Shown: positions 31,373-43,400 of the stretch, piece after piece
Layout of the letters: each line of letters opens with the position of its first letter
Numbering within the stretch: the first letter of the stretch is position 1
NCBI RefSeq assembly: GCF_001625215.2
Contig: NC_030389.2
Location: 36,941,454-37,005,453 of the forward strand
Source: Daucus carota subsp. sativus
Taxonomy: Eukaryota > Streptophyta > Magnoliopsida > Apiales > Apiaceae
Reading direction: 5' to 3'
Length of the DNA: 64,000 nt
Made by a program: the position numbers and the translations under genes
Notes under the pieces: generated by a model
Seen by the model: the letters and a program-made list of their open reading frames with translations, nothing else
The model's database searches: none
What the model was told of the DNA's origin: nothing

Positions 31373-32346
31373 AATATATATATATGTGTGTGTATCATGG
31401 ATAACTGATAAAATAGAAACCAATGTTGTTTTGGAAACAACAAATGACTTCCACAATCACTATCTATGACAATATAATCACCTGTTTATACACTATTAAT
31501 CACTATTTTATGTAATAAAATCATTAATTTTAATTTATAATGATTGAGAAAATTTATCTATGCTTGCTATTGGTGGTCGATTGTTTATAATCAAATATAG
31601 TTGTAGGGGTCCATGATAGTAAAAAAATGATGAGATAACGTGTGTGGTGGTGCTAAATAGTCATTAGTAGTGGCAAGTTATGCTCGCAAGTGGCGATAGG
31701 TCAATCATGGTTATAGGGGACAAAGACAACAATGAAGCGGATTGATAATGTTGCTAGGAGGATCATCAATGTAGTAGAAGTGACGATGACGATAATGCAT
31801 GTTGTTTATATGTCTATTTAATATGTTTAATTATATTTGTGAGTTCTTTTATATAAAAAATAGTCATTTTGTATCAATTTTCGTATCCCTAACATTTTTC
31901 TTAAAATAATATATAGATGGATGATATTAATCTTATTTATTATTTTTATTATCAGTCAGATGATTACACTTATTATTTGAGAATTTTTTTTTAACGAACT
32001 AATTCAGGATTTATATAATTTTTTCCGTGATTCTTTCTCTATATTGCATTTATGAAAATTTACATGGACGTAAAGAACCGTTATAAATTTGTCATAAAAT
32101 GTTATACGACACACAAGTGGAATTTATTATACATAATAAAATAGATAAATGCCATTTCTATGCTAATGCAACCATTACGAACTAATCCATTTTTGCAAAC
32201 GATATTTCTATCACGTGATTAATAAGAAGAAACAGTTATTACAACTCGAGACTTAATAAATAATCGTATCAGATCGTAGTAAAGGTAGAAAATAGAGTAC
32301 ATATAACCAAGAACTTAGGTTTTACACATGATTTACTTAATTTCTG

Positions 32347-33469
32347 TCACATAATAGAACAGCCACCACCGCCGGAAACTGTGTTGACTATGTCGTACAC
32401 CGTCCACGCGTTCATTCCTAACTCAAATGCGTCGAACGCTACTCTCATTTTGCTCCTTAAACCCCTTTCCTGAAATAACAGATGTAAATAAAATAACGTC
32501 ATAAGTCCCTATAGTATCCATCAATTTCTTAAGGTTCATTACAGAAATATGTGCAAAAAGGCTTAGAACATACACTAGTACTGCCATTCACAGCATCCAT
32601 TTCATAATTTGGCGAAGAAGCCATAGTCATTGCGTTTGCATTCGGCGTTTCAGACATTAAAGGATTGCTCGTCGGCTGCATCCAACCACATCAGAGGTAA
32701 AACATCAAATACCAACATAATTAGCAAGTAAAATACTCCCTCCGTCCCAATCATTTGTTTACATATGATTTGAGCATGGAGATTAACGAATATATATAGA
32801 GTAGTTGAAAAGAGAAAGAAAAGTGGGTGGAGTGGCGGGACTCATTCATTTTTAATATATAAAAGAGAGATAGTAGAGTAAGAGTAGTGTAAAAAGTGAA
32901 AAAAAGTGGGGAAGTGGTGAGACACATTGAATATATTTGGTAAGTTTAAAATATAATTAAAGAATTGGATGGGACACTGAAAAAAGAAACTGTATAGAAA
33001 TGATTGAGACGGAAGGAGCAATATTATGCTGTTAGAAACAACAAACCTTAACAGAAAATGAGGGCTCTTGGAGGTGGCATTGATAACAATTGTTGCAGAA
33101 ATAGTAGGGGCCTCCGCCACAATCATTGCAAACACTATAAGCGTCCCCCAAAAAAATGTCGCATTTGACACAGAAGGGCTTCCTAGATTTGATAATATAG
33201 TAAAGAGTCATGATCTCCCAGAAATCTAAACCTCGATTCTTGTCTCCGTCTAACGACATGAACAAGTTTCTGCCAGCGTAGTATTCAAACCCTTCGGAAA
33301 CTAAGAAGTTCTTGAACTCACTATAGTCAACACTTCCATTTCCATCTCTGTCCATGGCATTGAAGAATTGGTGTCCCAGAGTTTGAACATCCGACGGTGC
33401 AGCGTAGTATTGAGACACTACAAAGTTCCGAAGGTTTGCCATTGCGCAGTCTTGTTGGTACGAGGACAT
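32347..33469 (-). CDS. EF-hand/Cys-rich protein with C-terminal CaaX, copy 2 (most complete)
   Basis: Predicted spliced gene: exon 1 33469-33047 (141 codons, AAG|GT), exon 2 32675-32574 (34 codons, GGCTGCAG acceptor read as ATGCAG, AGT|GTATGT donor), exon 3 32469-32347 (40 codons, TTTCAG acceptor). All junctions are phase 0, giving 215 residues. Two canonical EF-hands: DRDGNGSVDYSE (40-51) and DGDKNRGLDFWE (74-85). Cys domain at 100-132: CVKC, CNDC, CNNCYQCH. Exon 3 is amphipathic and ends GGGGCSIM; Cys-Ser-Ile-Met fits a CaaX prenylation signal, so a membrane-anchored calcium sensor is inferred. TATAAATA at 33542-33549. I do not know a named gene of this layout; other plant calmodulins with CaaX tails (e.g. 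petunia CaM53) are a partial precedent. Confidence 0.82.
32736..33018. mobile_element. Stowaway-like MITE in intron 1 of EF-hand copy 2
   Basis: Same insertion as 27764-28053; the right TA flank has mutated to CA. Confidence 0.75.
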
Positions 33470-33541
33470 TCTAACAATATATGATAACTATGTTGGACTT
33501 AGGTTTTTTTTTGGGTACGATGAACTAGATTTTAACATGCT

Positions 33542-33549
33542 TATTTATA
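33542..33549 (-). promoter_or_regulatory. TATA box of EF-hand copy 2
   Basis: TATAAATA on the minus strand, 73 bases before the ATG at 33469, conserved with copy 1. Confidence 0.55.
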
Positions 33550-33639
33550 GACAGATATCCTCTCAATTATTGAGGGAGTTAGCTAAAGCTTCGTTAAGGT
33601 GCGAGTATATTTAAAAGTCGCGCGGTTAAGAAACGACTT

Positions 33640-34760
33640 TGAACAGTGTCCACGAAAATCATTACGACAAAATAGCTTTCCTGTAATATTGTTCGATACT
33701 GCCCACTTGTGAATAGTGCATACTTTTCTTTCCTAGCCGAATGTAATCAAGGGTTTTCTTACCCATAGTGACATTGCTGATTACTATTATATTGTGTTCA
33801 TACTGTGTTTGATTGAGCGGAATGAAAATAGAGAAAATTTAAATAAATTTTAATTATAATTTAGTTAAATGTTTGATAATTATTTCATTTCTTCTGTCAT
33901 TTCATTATTATCATGAAGTGGAGTTCAAATCCTCCATTCTGTGAAAAAATGCTCCATTCCTTTCATATCTATTTTATACTCAAATCTCATCTTGCAAAAT
34001 ATTTCCTTAATTGTCTCTTTTTATTTTCACCTATTTTATTCCATTTCATTGCATTCACACCAACCAAACACAAAATACAGCAAAAAATTAAAATTTAACC
34101 AAAAAGATAATACTAGTAATGTGATTTGTAAGTGTCACGTTACGCAGTATGTGTTTATTAGCTCATTTTTATGCTGCATGGAGATCAATTAAAGTTCAAA
34201 ACTTGTTGAAAACAAGATCAAGATTCAAGGGGTAAGTTTATTTTATTTAAGGAGAACCGTGGAAGGATTTTGGAAATTGTTAATAAGAGCATTTACCGAC
34301 TATAATCTTAATAATATATTGTAGCTTCAATTTTCGACAGCTTTAACAGAAAAAATCCCATTATGATACAGAACTTTGTTGAATACATTTTGCTCTTGGA
34401 GACCAGGAGGGGGATAAAACTTTTTTTGCTGCAGTTAAAATAATATGAATAAACTAACTTCAACTTATAAAACGGAAACGAACACAAGAAAGCGTGGCTA
34501 AACAAGTACGTATTCGTATTGCATTTTTTTGACAGTATGGTTAGACAATCTTCTTCACACTATGCTTAGACAATTTTCTTAAAATTTCTTAATTTTCTAC
34601 ACCCACTCCCCCCAATTCAATCTATATATTAGATGAGGGGAATATGACAATCACTCCTCTAAAATATAATTTTATAATTTACTTCTAAAATTTTCTTCTT
34701 CAAATAATAATTTAATATTTAAATTTTTGTTCACAAAAAGAATCAAAAATAAGTTATACT
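33640..34760. other. Intergenic, no gene recognised
   Basis: AT-rich. The small frames at 33913-34192 are low-complexity Phe/Ile/Ser translations without homology features. Confidence 0.5.
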
Positions 34761-34762
34761 AT

Positions 34763-35007
34763 GGGACCGTTTGGGTGAGCTTAAAATAAGTGCTTATTGC
34801 TTAAAATAAAAAAGTGAAGTAGACGTTAGAAGCAAGTTAAGACTTGTAAGTGATAAAAGTGTTTGAGAAATAAGTAGAAGCCGTGAGACAAAAACTAGTA
34901 ATCGTAGCTTTTTTTAAATACTTCTGTACTTCTTACACAAACGGTACAAATAAGTGCTTCTAATTTATAATTCAGAAGCCAGGCTTATAAACCCGTGCCA
35001 AACACCC
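34763..35007. mobile_element. MITE with GTTTGG-type ends
   Basis: Begins GGGACCGTTTGGGTGAGC and ends GTGCCAAACACCC, flanked by ACTAT on both sides (34758-34762, 35008-35012). A relative sits in the GLR intron at 47163-47367. The 5-bp duplication does not settle the superfamily. Confidence 0.7.
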
Positions 35008-35126
35008 ACTATATTTGAAGCAGCATTAAAGTGTGCGGAAAAGATGCACAGAATTGAGTAGAACAAAGGAAGTAAATATTGATTTCCACAGCACAGTAAA
35101 ACATGTTTTCCCTATAGCATGACCCA

Positions 35127-35290
35127 GTGTTGTAAAAAGCGGGAATCAGACTTAATCGGTGAAGTCACGGAACAAGGATTAATCGGAGATTAATTGGATT
35201 GATCGGTGATTAATCGGTAATTTAATCAGTTCGGTGAGTTACGAAATAAGGATTAATCGTGATTAATCGTCCACTTTTAGGACAGAGGCA
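35127..35290. mobile_element. Fragment with TTAATCGG repeats, possible hAT end
   Basis: Starts cccagtgttgtaaaaagcgg and contains about ten gattaatcgg/taatcgg motifs. The style is that of an hAT terminus with subterminal repeats. No partner end was found. Confidence 0.4.
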
Positions 35291-35299
35291 TGACCCTAT

Positions 35300-36167
35300 A
35301 TATTCTGACAAAAATAAACTTAATATATGAATATTAAAATAAACGACTTCAAGTTAAATTATGAAAAATATATAATGTGTATATATTTTAATTAATTTCT
35401 AAGATTTTTGTAAGTGTAATTTTCTTCAATGGTTAGTTGATTAATTTTAATTTTTAGTTTAAGTTTAAAAAAATTCTATACATATCCTGTGTAGCATAAT
35501 TTATGATTTGTAATTATATATTATATAATAATATATTTATTCTTATAGATAGGATTTTATATATAAGAATTGTTTTTTAATTAAAAGTAAAAGAAGTAGT
35601 GCATAAAATAATATTTTCAAGGATACTGTCGAGAGACTTATATTTTAATTTTTTGTGTACACCGAACTCTTCTGTTACAATATTTTTTGTTGCTTCAAAA
35701 ACTAATATTATAAAATGTATATTAATATAATATTTTATATTAAATATATATTAAATTATTATCATAAATTTATTAAACCAAAAGGAAGGCTTTCGAAATG
35801 GTCCCAGATGCTCGGTTACGATCCCATTTCGGACGTATTCGACCTCAACGACTGGTGATCAAAACTCAGACGCAACGCAAGTAGCTAGTTGAAAATTAAA
35901 AAAAAAAATCTAAACTTTTCAATAAGGGCGCGCGGCAACTTATTGAATAGTTTCCTTCGTCTTCTTTGTTTACACGAGAGTAACCAGTGTTCAAAGAATA
36001 TCCTATTCACTCCTCATTTAATATATTTATGTATTTTATTTTTGGGGAGAGTATAATTTTATTTGACTTAAAATTTGTATCAAAATCAAATGTCTTATTT
36101 TTAGAAAATTGAAAACCGCCACAACAATTAACTCATCGGTGACGGTGATAAAAATATAACTTCTATT
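35300..36167. other. Intergenic, no gene recognised
   Basis: Very AT-rich with no supportable ORF. A less AT-rich block at 35780-35950 has no recognisable coding content. Confidence 0.45.
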
Positions 36168-36240
36168 CACTACAACAAAACAGTCTTTTACGACGGAAAT
36201 TAAGCCTACAATTCGTTGTAAATTCCAAATTTACTACAGA
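36168..36240. mobile_element. CACTA terminus fragment (ACGACGG family)
   Basis: CACTACAACAAAACAG followed by ttacgacggaaattaagcc. The latter subterminal motif also occurs at the right end of the element at 40475-45975, so it is the same family. No opposite end was found. Confidence 0.55.
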
Positions 36241-36548
36241 ATATTGCAAAAATATCATAATTTTTCACATGCGTCATAAGTATGATCTAAGTATTAACTC
36301 AATCCTAATTACAAAATATGAATTGATAAAAAAGAGAGAGAATTGAATAAACATAAAGCTTAATTAACAAGACACCTGTATCATGGAATCTACCTCAAAT
36401 CAAATAAAATCAATGACAAATTAGTAATACTTATATGAATTTAAAACTCATTGATTCATAACACACACATATATGGATATATTCATATATTTCTATAAAA
36501 TAATTTATAAATTTTATATTAGTATCTAATAATCGGTCCAACGGTTCT

Positions 36549-37302
36549 TTCGATTCGTCAGATTCTCTGTATCATTATTCATTAATAACAGTTTAGGTTT
36601 TTAATTTTTGTTCGGTTCAATTTTAAACGGTCTGTTTCTATTGAATTTTACTATTTTTGTTTCAGTTTGTTCACTCGACCCTGCTAATTTATTCGATATT
36701 TTTACGTTGTTTCTGTCATTTTAAAGTCCAATACAATAGAGTTATGTAGCACATTGGTTTACCACAAATCTTCTGTCTTCGATCAGTTTTGAGTGCACAT
36801 CCATCTGAACCCTATCCGTTCCACTCGAAAACATATCTGAAGATCAACGGGTGGATGACTACAATTCATCTTAAAGGCCAGAGATAATGTACTTATCAAA
36901 GTAGTTACTTACAGAAACGTTGTGTCGGAGAGTTGCCGGAGAGCTATTAAAAAATATTAAATATAGGGCTCTGCGGTAAATTACGGTTTATAAAATGTCT
37001 ACTAGCTCTGAATCTGCGGGTTTCTTTGATGTGAACATATAAATTTTATCCTAAATACATTTGGTAAAGGTACTTCCTTCTTTTTTATATAAAAGGATTG
37101 ATGAGAAGTAGTTAAGGAACTTACTAAAATCTTATGAATTCTGAATAAGAAAATGATAAACCTTTGGCACGAGAGGCCATATCAACCACAATTAATTGCT
37201 TCGTCTTTATTCAGTGTATTCATTCATCAATTGGCATGACTCACATTTCGTTTGATCGCGAAAGTTTATGCATCATAGCAATGACATTGTATCGATGACA
37301 TC
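36549..37302. repeat. Segmental duplication, copy 1
   Basis: Same order of unique sequence as 38580-39440, including cagtttgttcactcgaccct and gtgcacatccatctgaaccc. Non-coding. Confidence 0.8.
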
Positions 37303-37614
37303 ATACAATAGAAGACAGGAGAAACTTACGGAGCAACCTAAACCAATGAAATTTAGTCAAATTTATTGAAGATACTATGTCTACGTGTAAAAAATAAGAA
37401 AGACTTATAAAAAAATTAAGAAAACTAGTTTTTGTTTCATGACTTATACTTTTTTGTCAAATACTTTAATCACTTATAATTATTAATTTGTTTTTAACTT
37501 ATACTTCACTTTTTTATTTTAAACATATATAAAACACTTATTTTAAACTTATCCAAACGGGCCATCAGTCTAGATTTGAGAAGCATTTAATTTAAACTGA
37601 TCAAACGGCCCATA

Positions 37615-38388
37615 ATCTAGATTTTAATAATTGAAAATTATTTATATAATTTTGATATTTTCTTATACTGTCACTTTTTTAATGTTGACATTCTGCCTAT
37701 ATCCCTCGACTAATTAAAGAAGTTTGACCATGGCAACATGTGCTGTGATTCCTGTGATTCTTTTAAATAAGCTCTCGTTAATCAGGCGCCAATTAAAGTC
37801 GCATTAATGTTAATTATTTGAGAAACGATCCACCCTTTTATCTATGAAAAACAGAGCTTCTGTTATTCTTGACCCGTTTATATAAATAAGCAAAAGATTA
37901 AGAAGTTTAAAAGTTTGGCATTTTTTCTCAAAGTTTTTGTTTTTTTTCCTAACATTTTACTCCATCTGTTTTGAAATATAGGTCGTTTGACTTTTTTCAC
38001 GCAATTCTAAGTGTTTTGACCGCATGCTAAAAAATATTATTTTTAAAATTTTCTTTTTTTGAATAAAAATATGTGATATATATTTTTATTCAAAAAAAGA
38101 AAATTTCAAAAATAATAATTTTTAACATGCGGTCAAAGAACTTAGAATTGCGTGCAAAAAAGTCAAGCGGCCTATATTTCAAAACAGAAGGAGTATTTAT
38201 TTACTTATCTCTCTTAATACACTTTTTTTTTTGATAAGAAATCTTTTTTTTTAAAATTGTCGAAAGGCCTCGATGTTTGGAATGCTTTTACTTTTTACCT
38301 GCAGTTCATCTTAACTGAAAATAAAATAGAAATTTACAATGATTTTATGTATACAACTTAAATTAACTATATTATCGAATGCAAAACG
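37615..38388. repeat. Copy of the GLR 3' flank
   Basis: Matches 46075-46630, downstream of the GLR gene (shared gaccatggca and tttacaatnattttat segments). It carries a Stowaway MITE the other copy lacks. Confidence 0.75.
37960..38193. mobile_element. Stowaway MITE, almost a full palindrome
   Basis: 234 bp, CTCCATCTGTTTTGAAATA and its complement at the other end, flanked by TA. Nearly the entire element is an inverted repeat, so the transcript would be a long hairpin. Confidence 0.9.
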
Positions 38389-38568
38389 GACTAACCGAGT
38401 GATTACTTTCAAAGCTGAGTATCTGGGTCAGGAGCATCAGATTTCAAGATTATCTTCAAGGCTTTCTATATCACTTACTGTACTAAAGGAATGTCTTGCT
38501 TCCCAGTAAGGATCATCAGGAGGATTTCTCGGGTGTTCGAGGCTTATTACTCTAGCAGATAACTTTCT
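38389..38568 (-). pseudogene. GLR 3'-terminal fragment
   Basis: Corresponds to the last roughly 45 codons and stop region of the GLR gene at 46631-46802 (shared ctttcaaagctgagtatctg and tcttcaaggctttctatatc). It ends abruptly at about 38568, where the segmental duplication 38580-39440 begins. It is a truncated paralog. Confidence 0.8.
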
Positions 38569-38579
38569 AGCGATTTTTT

Positions 38580-39440
38580 TCGATTCGGCAGACTCTCTGT
38601 ATCATTATTCATTAATAACAGTTTATGTTTTCAATTTTTAGTTCGGTTCAATTTTAAACAGAGTCTGTTTTTATTGATTTTTAATATTTTTGTTTCAGTT
38701 TGTTCACTCGACCCTGATTTATTCGATATTTTTACGGTGTTTCTGTCATTTAAAGTCCAATACAATAGAGGTATATATGTAGCACATTGGTTTACCACAA
38801 ATCTTCTATCTTCAGTTTTGAGTGCACATCCATCTGAACCCTATCCGTTTCACTCGAAAACATATCTTAAGATCAACGGGTGGATGACTACAATTCATCT
38901 TAAAAGGCCAGAGATAATGTACTTATCAATTAGTTACTTAAAAAACGTTGTGTAGGAGAGTTGCCGGAGAGCAATTCAAAAATATTAAATATATATAGGG
39001 CTCTGCCGTAAATTAGGGTTTATAAAATGTCTACTTTGAATTAATCTGCGGGTTTCTTTGGTGTGAATATATAAATTTTATTCTAAATACATTTGGTAAA
39101 GGTACTTCCTTCTTTTTTATATAAAGAATTTACGAGAAGTACTTAAGGAACTTATTAGAATCTTATAAATTCTGAATAAAAAATGATAAACATTTTATAA
39201 AGCTTATAAGAAATGTCAAGTGCTATCAACTAGCTACCAAGTAGCAACTCAATTCATGCCAGTCAATCTTTCCGTTTACAACTTAGAAGCACTTGCACGA
39301 GAGGCTATATGAACCACAATTAATTGCTTCGTCTTCAATCTTTATCGTCTTTATTCAGTGTATTCATTCATCAATTGGCATGACTCGCATTTCGTTTGAT
39401 CACGAAAGTTTATGCATCATGGCAATGACATCGTATCAAC
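38580..39440. repeat. Segmental duplication, copy 2
   Basis: Pairs with 36549-37302. Contains about 100 extra bases near 39200-39300. Confidence 0.8.
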
Positions 39441-40474
39441 AATAAGAAAAATTGGTCCCCGAATTCAGGTACTACAAGACAGGAGAATTAACTAATTACA
39501 AGACTGGAGCAACCTAAACCATCAAAATTTATTATTTATTTAAATTAATTTGTTAGAGCATTTTCAAAATTGACTAAAATGATTAGCAAAAATAATAGAA
39601 AGTACGACTGATTATATAAAATTTACTTAACGTGTAAGATACTGTAATTCGATTGTACTGACTATATTTTAGAAATAATTTGATATTATTATTATAGTTT
39701 GTCATAAATTTAATGTAACTTAAATACAGTAACAAATCATGTCAATTTTTTTTAAATTTATGTAGAGGTTTGACAACTATATACAGCTAATATGAGGTGA
39801 GGAGAATGTGGAGTTGAATTTTTTGTTTTTTTTACCTCATCTCTATATTTTTTATTTATAATATATATTAATTATTTTTAATTAAGAGTTCTGCATGGTT
39901 AAAAATGTTGTGGGCTACACAGTTGGAGATGCTCTGGGCCCTGCAGTACTTGAGATGTATGTAGAAAATTAAAGTTGGACTTGAAAAGTAATAAAATAAA
40001 TAAATACATAATAATAATCAGTTTCTTGTTAAAAGGATATGTATTTAATTTAATTTTATCTAATATAATTATGTATCCATTTGATACTTATTTTTGATAA
40101 TTTTCTTATTTAATTTTAAAGTCAGTAGTTCTGTGTACTTCTATCGAACATGCAATTTTATCAATTTTTTAAAGAATAACTCAGAATCAGTCAACATAGT
40201 ACAGAACAACTGGGACAACAACTAGATACTCCTTTTTAAGAAGCGGTAGCCAGGCACCTTCAATGTACAGCCAAAAGTCATCATGCTACTGGCTCTGGAA
40301 TTTTTTGCCTGTAAATTAATAGGATTTATTTTACATTCGTTTTAGAAATGTTTTTCAATTTATATATAGGAATTTTGAAAAGTTCTTAAATAACTTATTA
40401 ATATAAAATTCTCAATGAAAAAAGACCATCTTAATGGCCTTTAAAGAGGCTCGAAGGAATTGTGCAATAGCTAA
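39441..40474. other. Intergenic, no gene recognised
   Basis: AT-rich with no coding signal. Confidence 0.5.
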
Positions 40475-43400
40475 CACTACAACAAACAGGGGCATCGCTG
40501 AGCGCTTAAACGTACGATGGATAGTTGTTTTCCGTTGTATTAATTTAAGACGGCAACACCTTCCGTCGTAAATTTACATATATAAATATTTTTTTGATTA
40601 AAAAAGAAATCGAGAATTTTCCATTGATTCAAACGGTGCCGTTCCAGTGCATGGATTTATGGCGGAATGCGTTTTCCGTTATATTAATTTACGACGGCAA
40701 CACCTTCTGTAATATCCCATATTATTAAATTTAGATTTGATTATTATAAATCTATTTGTCTAAATATTGTTGTTGGCTTTAATTGAAAAGTGAATTGACT
40801 ATGTGAATAGTTCTATGTGATGATACTTGTTCTATGGATTAATATGGATTATACTGATTATGCGTTCTCCTTCTTTCTCTGATTCCGAGGACGGAATCCC
40901 TATAAGGAGGGTAGATTGTAATAACCCGGATTTTAAAAAAAATATTTTTATTAATATTATAAATGATTTTCTTAAAAAGAAAGGAATAAGATTTAATATT
41001 TTATTCCAGTTTAATGAGTTTTCAAAGGTTTTATACTTAAACCCGGGTTATTGTGTTATTAATAAATAATTGTATTTTCAAAACTGATTTTCATATATTG
41101 CTTTGAAAATTCTAGATGATAATTATGTGAATATATGTGGTATGTGACTAAGTGTTACTTGTGGTATTGCTCGGTTAATTATTTATGGTGATTTCTGAGT
41201 ATTATATGATTAAAATATGAATTTTTGTGAATTTTATATTATCTGGGTTATTGCGTTAACTGCTCATATGTGTTCGTATTTGAGAGATTTCAATTTCTAT
41301 ATGTTCAGGAGAAAATATAGTTTATTTGGATATTTTCATATCGATTTATGGAATGTTAGATGATTTTATAATCGATTTACGGATTTAATTGTGTATATTT
41401 ATATTTATTTATAAATTATTTGACTTCCGTAAAACCGTCCACTCGTAACGAGGTAGCAAATTTTCTTCCCGGAAGTTTCAACAAAACTGACCTTTAGCCT
41501 AATTTGAATATTTCGGACACTTTTCGTGTTTTGACTTTTTCGATCCGGAGTACGGTTTTTCCCGGAGTCGGTCCGGCGGAGTTTTGCGGGTATTTGAATT
41601 GTTGATAATTATCCAGTTTGTCTCGATAAGCGTGAAACTAGATATTTTGATTATTATATTAATTCTTATCTTGTAATAATTGCAAATGGGACCCGCATAC
41701 TAATGATTGATTTAAAACACCCCGTTTTGATGATTATCTCGAAAACCAGTACCGATTGCACCCCGCTTTATTAATATAAAGCTATTAAATACGTATTTTC
41801 ATGTCATAAACGATCCAAAGGGGTACCAATTATTTGTATATATAAATAGATTTTTCTACAGCTGATTTTCACCCGTAGAAATCATTTTCACCAGTTTCTT
41901 TTCACAAATACCGAGAGAAACCGAGCGGTGTTCTTCGTGTTCTTCATAATCAAACGAGGATTTGAAGGTGTTATTGGAATCCGATGGAGGCGTATGAATA
42001 GTCAAAACGAAGCTATCGACGCGTAGAATCAGGTTTAAGCATCCGTTTATGTGCAGATTTTTCAGGTGATTTTATATTAATTTTACAAAATTCGAATTAT
42101 TATGATTTAAATAGTGAATTCTTGCAAACGTGATTGTTTGATTGTTTGGATGATTCCATGTTGTAGTACGTGCTTTTCTCGTCGTTTTGGTATATTATAT
42201 GTTGATTTTTGAGTTCGATAACATATAGAAAAAGGGGTTTGATTATCGAAGCTTGTTCTTGAATGTTCTTGTAGTTCTTGAAGGTTTTTAATTCGAAATT
42301 GGGGATTTCTTGTTTAGTGATGAACGACCTCCGTAGAGGTCGCCGGATACTGGAAAGAGAGGCGGCGCCGCCGCTCTCTCTTCCAAATTTACGGCAACTT
42401 GGGACGTTTGATGTCGGTTATAAGGTCATGAATAGATTCATGGTGGTCTGTAGAGTAGTTCTGGAGCTTGTGGTGGTTAACGGAGGCTGGGAACGCGTTT
42501 CCCGGCGAGTTGGGTGGTGGCCGGCGGAAACTTTCTGTTTGGTCACCCAACTTTTGAAGATGATGAAGTGAGGGTACCCTGGTTTCAAAACTTACAAAAT
42601 ACCCCCTGTAACTTTGAAAAGTTACAGTTTAAACCTTGGCCGAAAACTTTCAAAAACTTGCAAAATAAACCTTTTGATTTAATTGTTTTATTTAATTATT
42701 TTTAAATTCCAAAAATAGTTTTTAATTATTTCTTTATTCAAAAATAAATCTAAATTAGTTTGTTAATTAATTTTAATTAGTAATTAATTATTTTAATTAG
42801 TCAATTAATTTAAATATTAATTGATTAATTATTTTAATTAATTATTAATTGATTTTAATTGATTAATTAATTGGATTTAATTAATCCTTTTTGATTTAAA
42901 AATTCCGAAAAATAGTTTCGAGCTTTAAAATATTTTTACAAATTATTTTCAAGGCTCGATAATTGTTTATGAATGATTTCAAGTCCAATTTCAAGTATTT
43001 GGGACTTGATTATTTATCCGAAAAGTGATTCTTTTATCGATTTTAATTCCGAAAAATGTTTAAAAATTCCAGAAAATTCCCGAAAAATCATTTTAAACCC
43101 GAGACTCGATTTGACATTAGTCGGGATGAGAAATCTTATGTGTTATGTGATGTGTGTTATTAGAGTGATGTATTATGTGCTGATAGAGGAAGTAGGAAAC
43201 AATTTGGATCATAACTTTTGATCTGTAAATCAGAATCAAGTGAAACGAAAGAGAGACAGAAGCTTATAACGTCTATCTTAATATGATGTGACTATATGGC
43301 CGAGTCTAGAAGTTGAATAATTGTTGATAAGTATGCATAATGTGATAATATGTGATCTAAGTGCTATCAAGTGATGATTATGTGAAGTACGTGTTAGTTT

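Larger units (their letters stand above)
31556..33620. repeat. EF-hand segmental duplication, unit 2
   Basis: Colinear with 26790-28590; contains EF-hand copy 2 with its full set of exons. Similarity continues past the promoter to about 33620, matching 28870-28930. Confidence 0.85.

Noticed and set aside
42278..42571. 97-codon Arg/Val-rich frame
   Set aside because: Lies inside the LTR-like insertion; no domain recognised, and long plant LTRs often hold such frames by chance.
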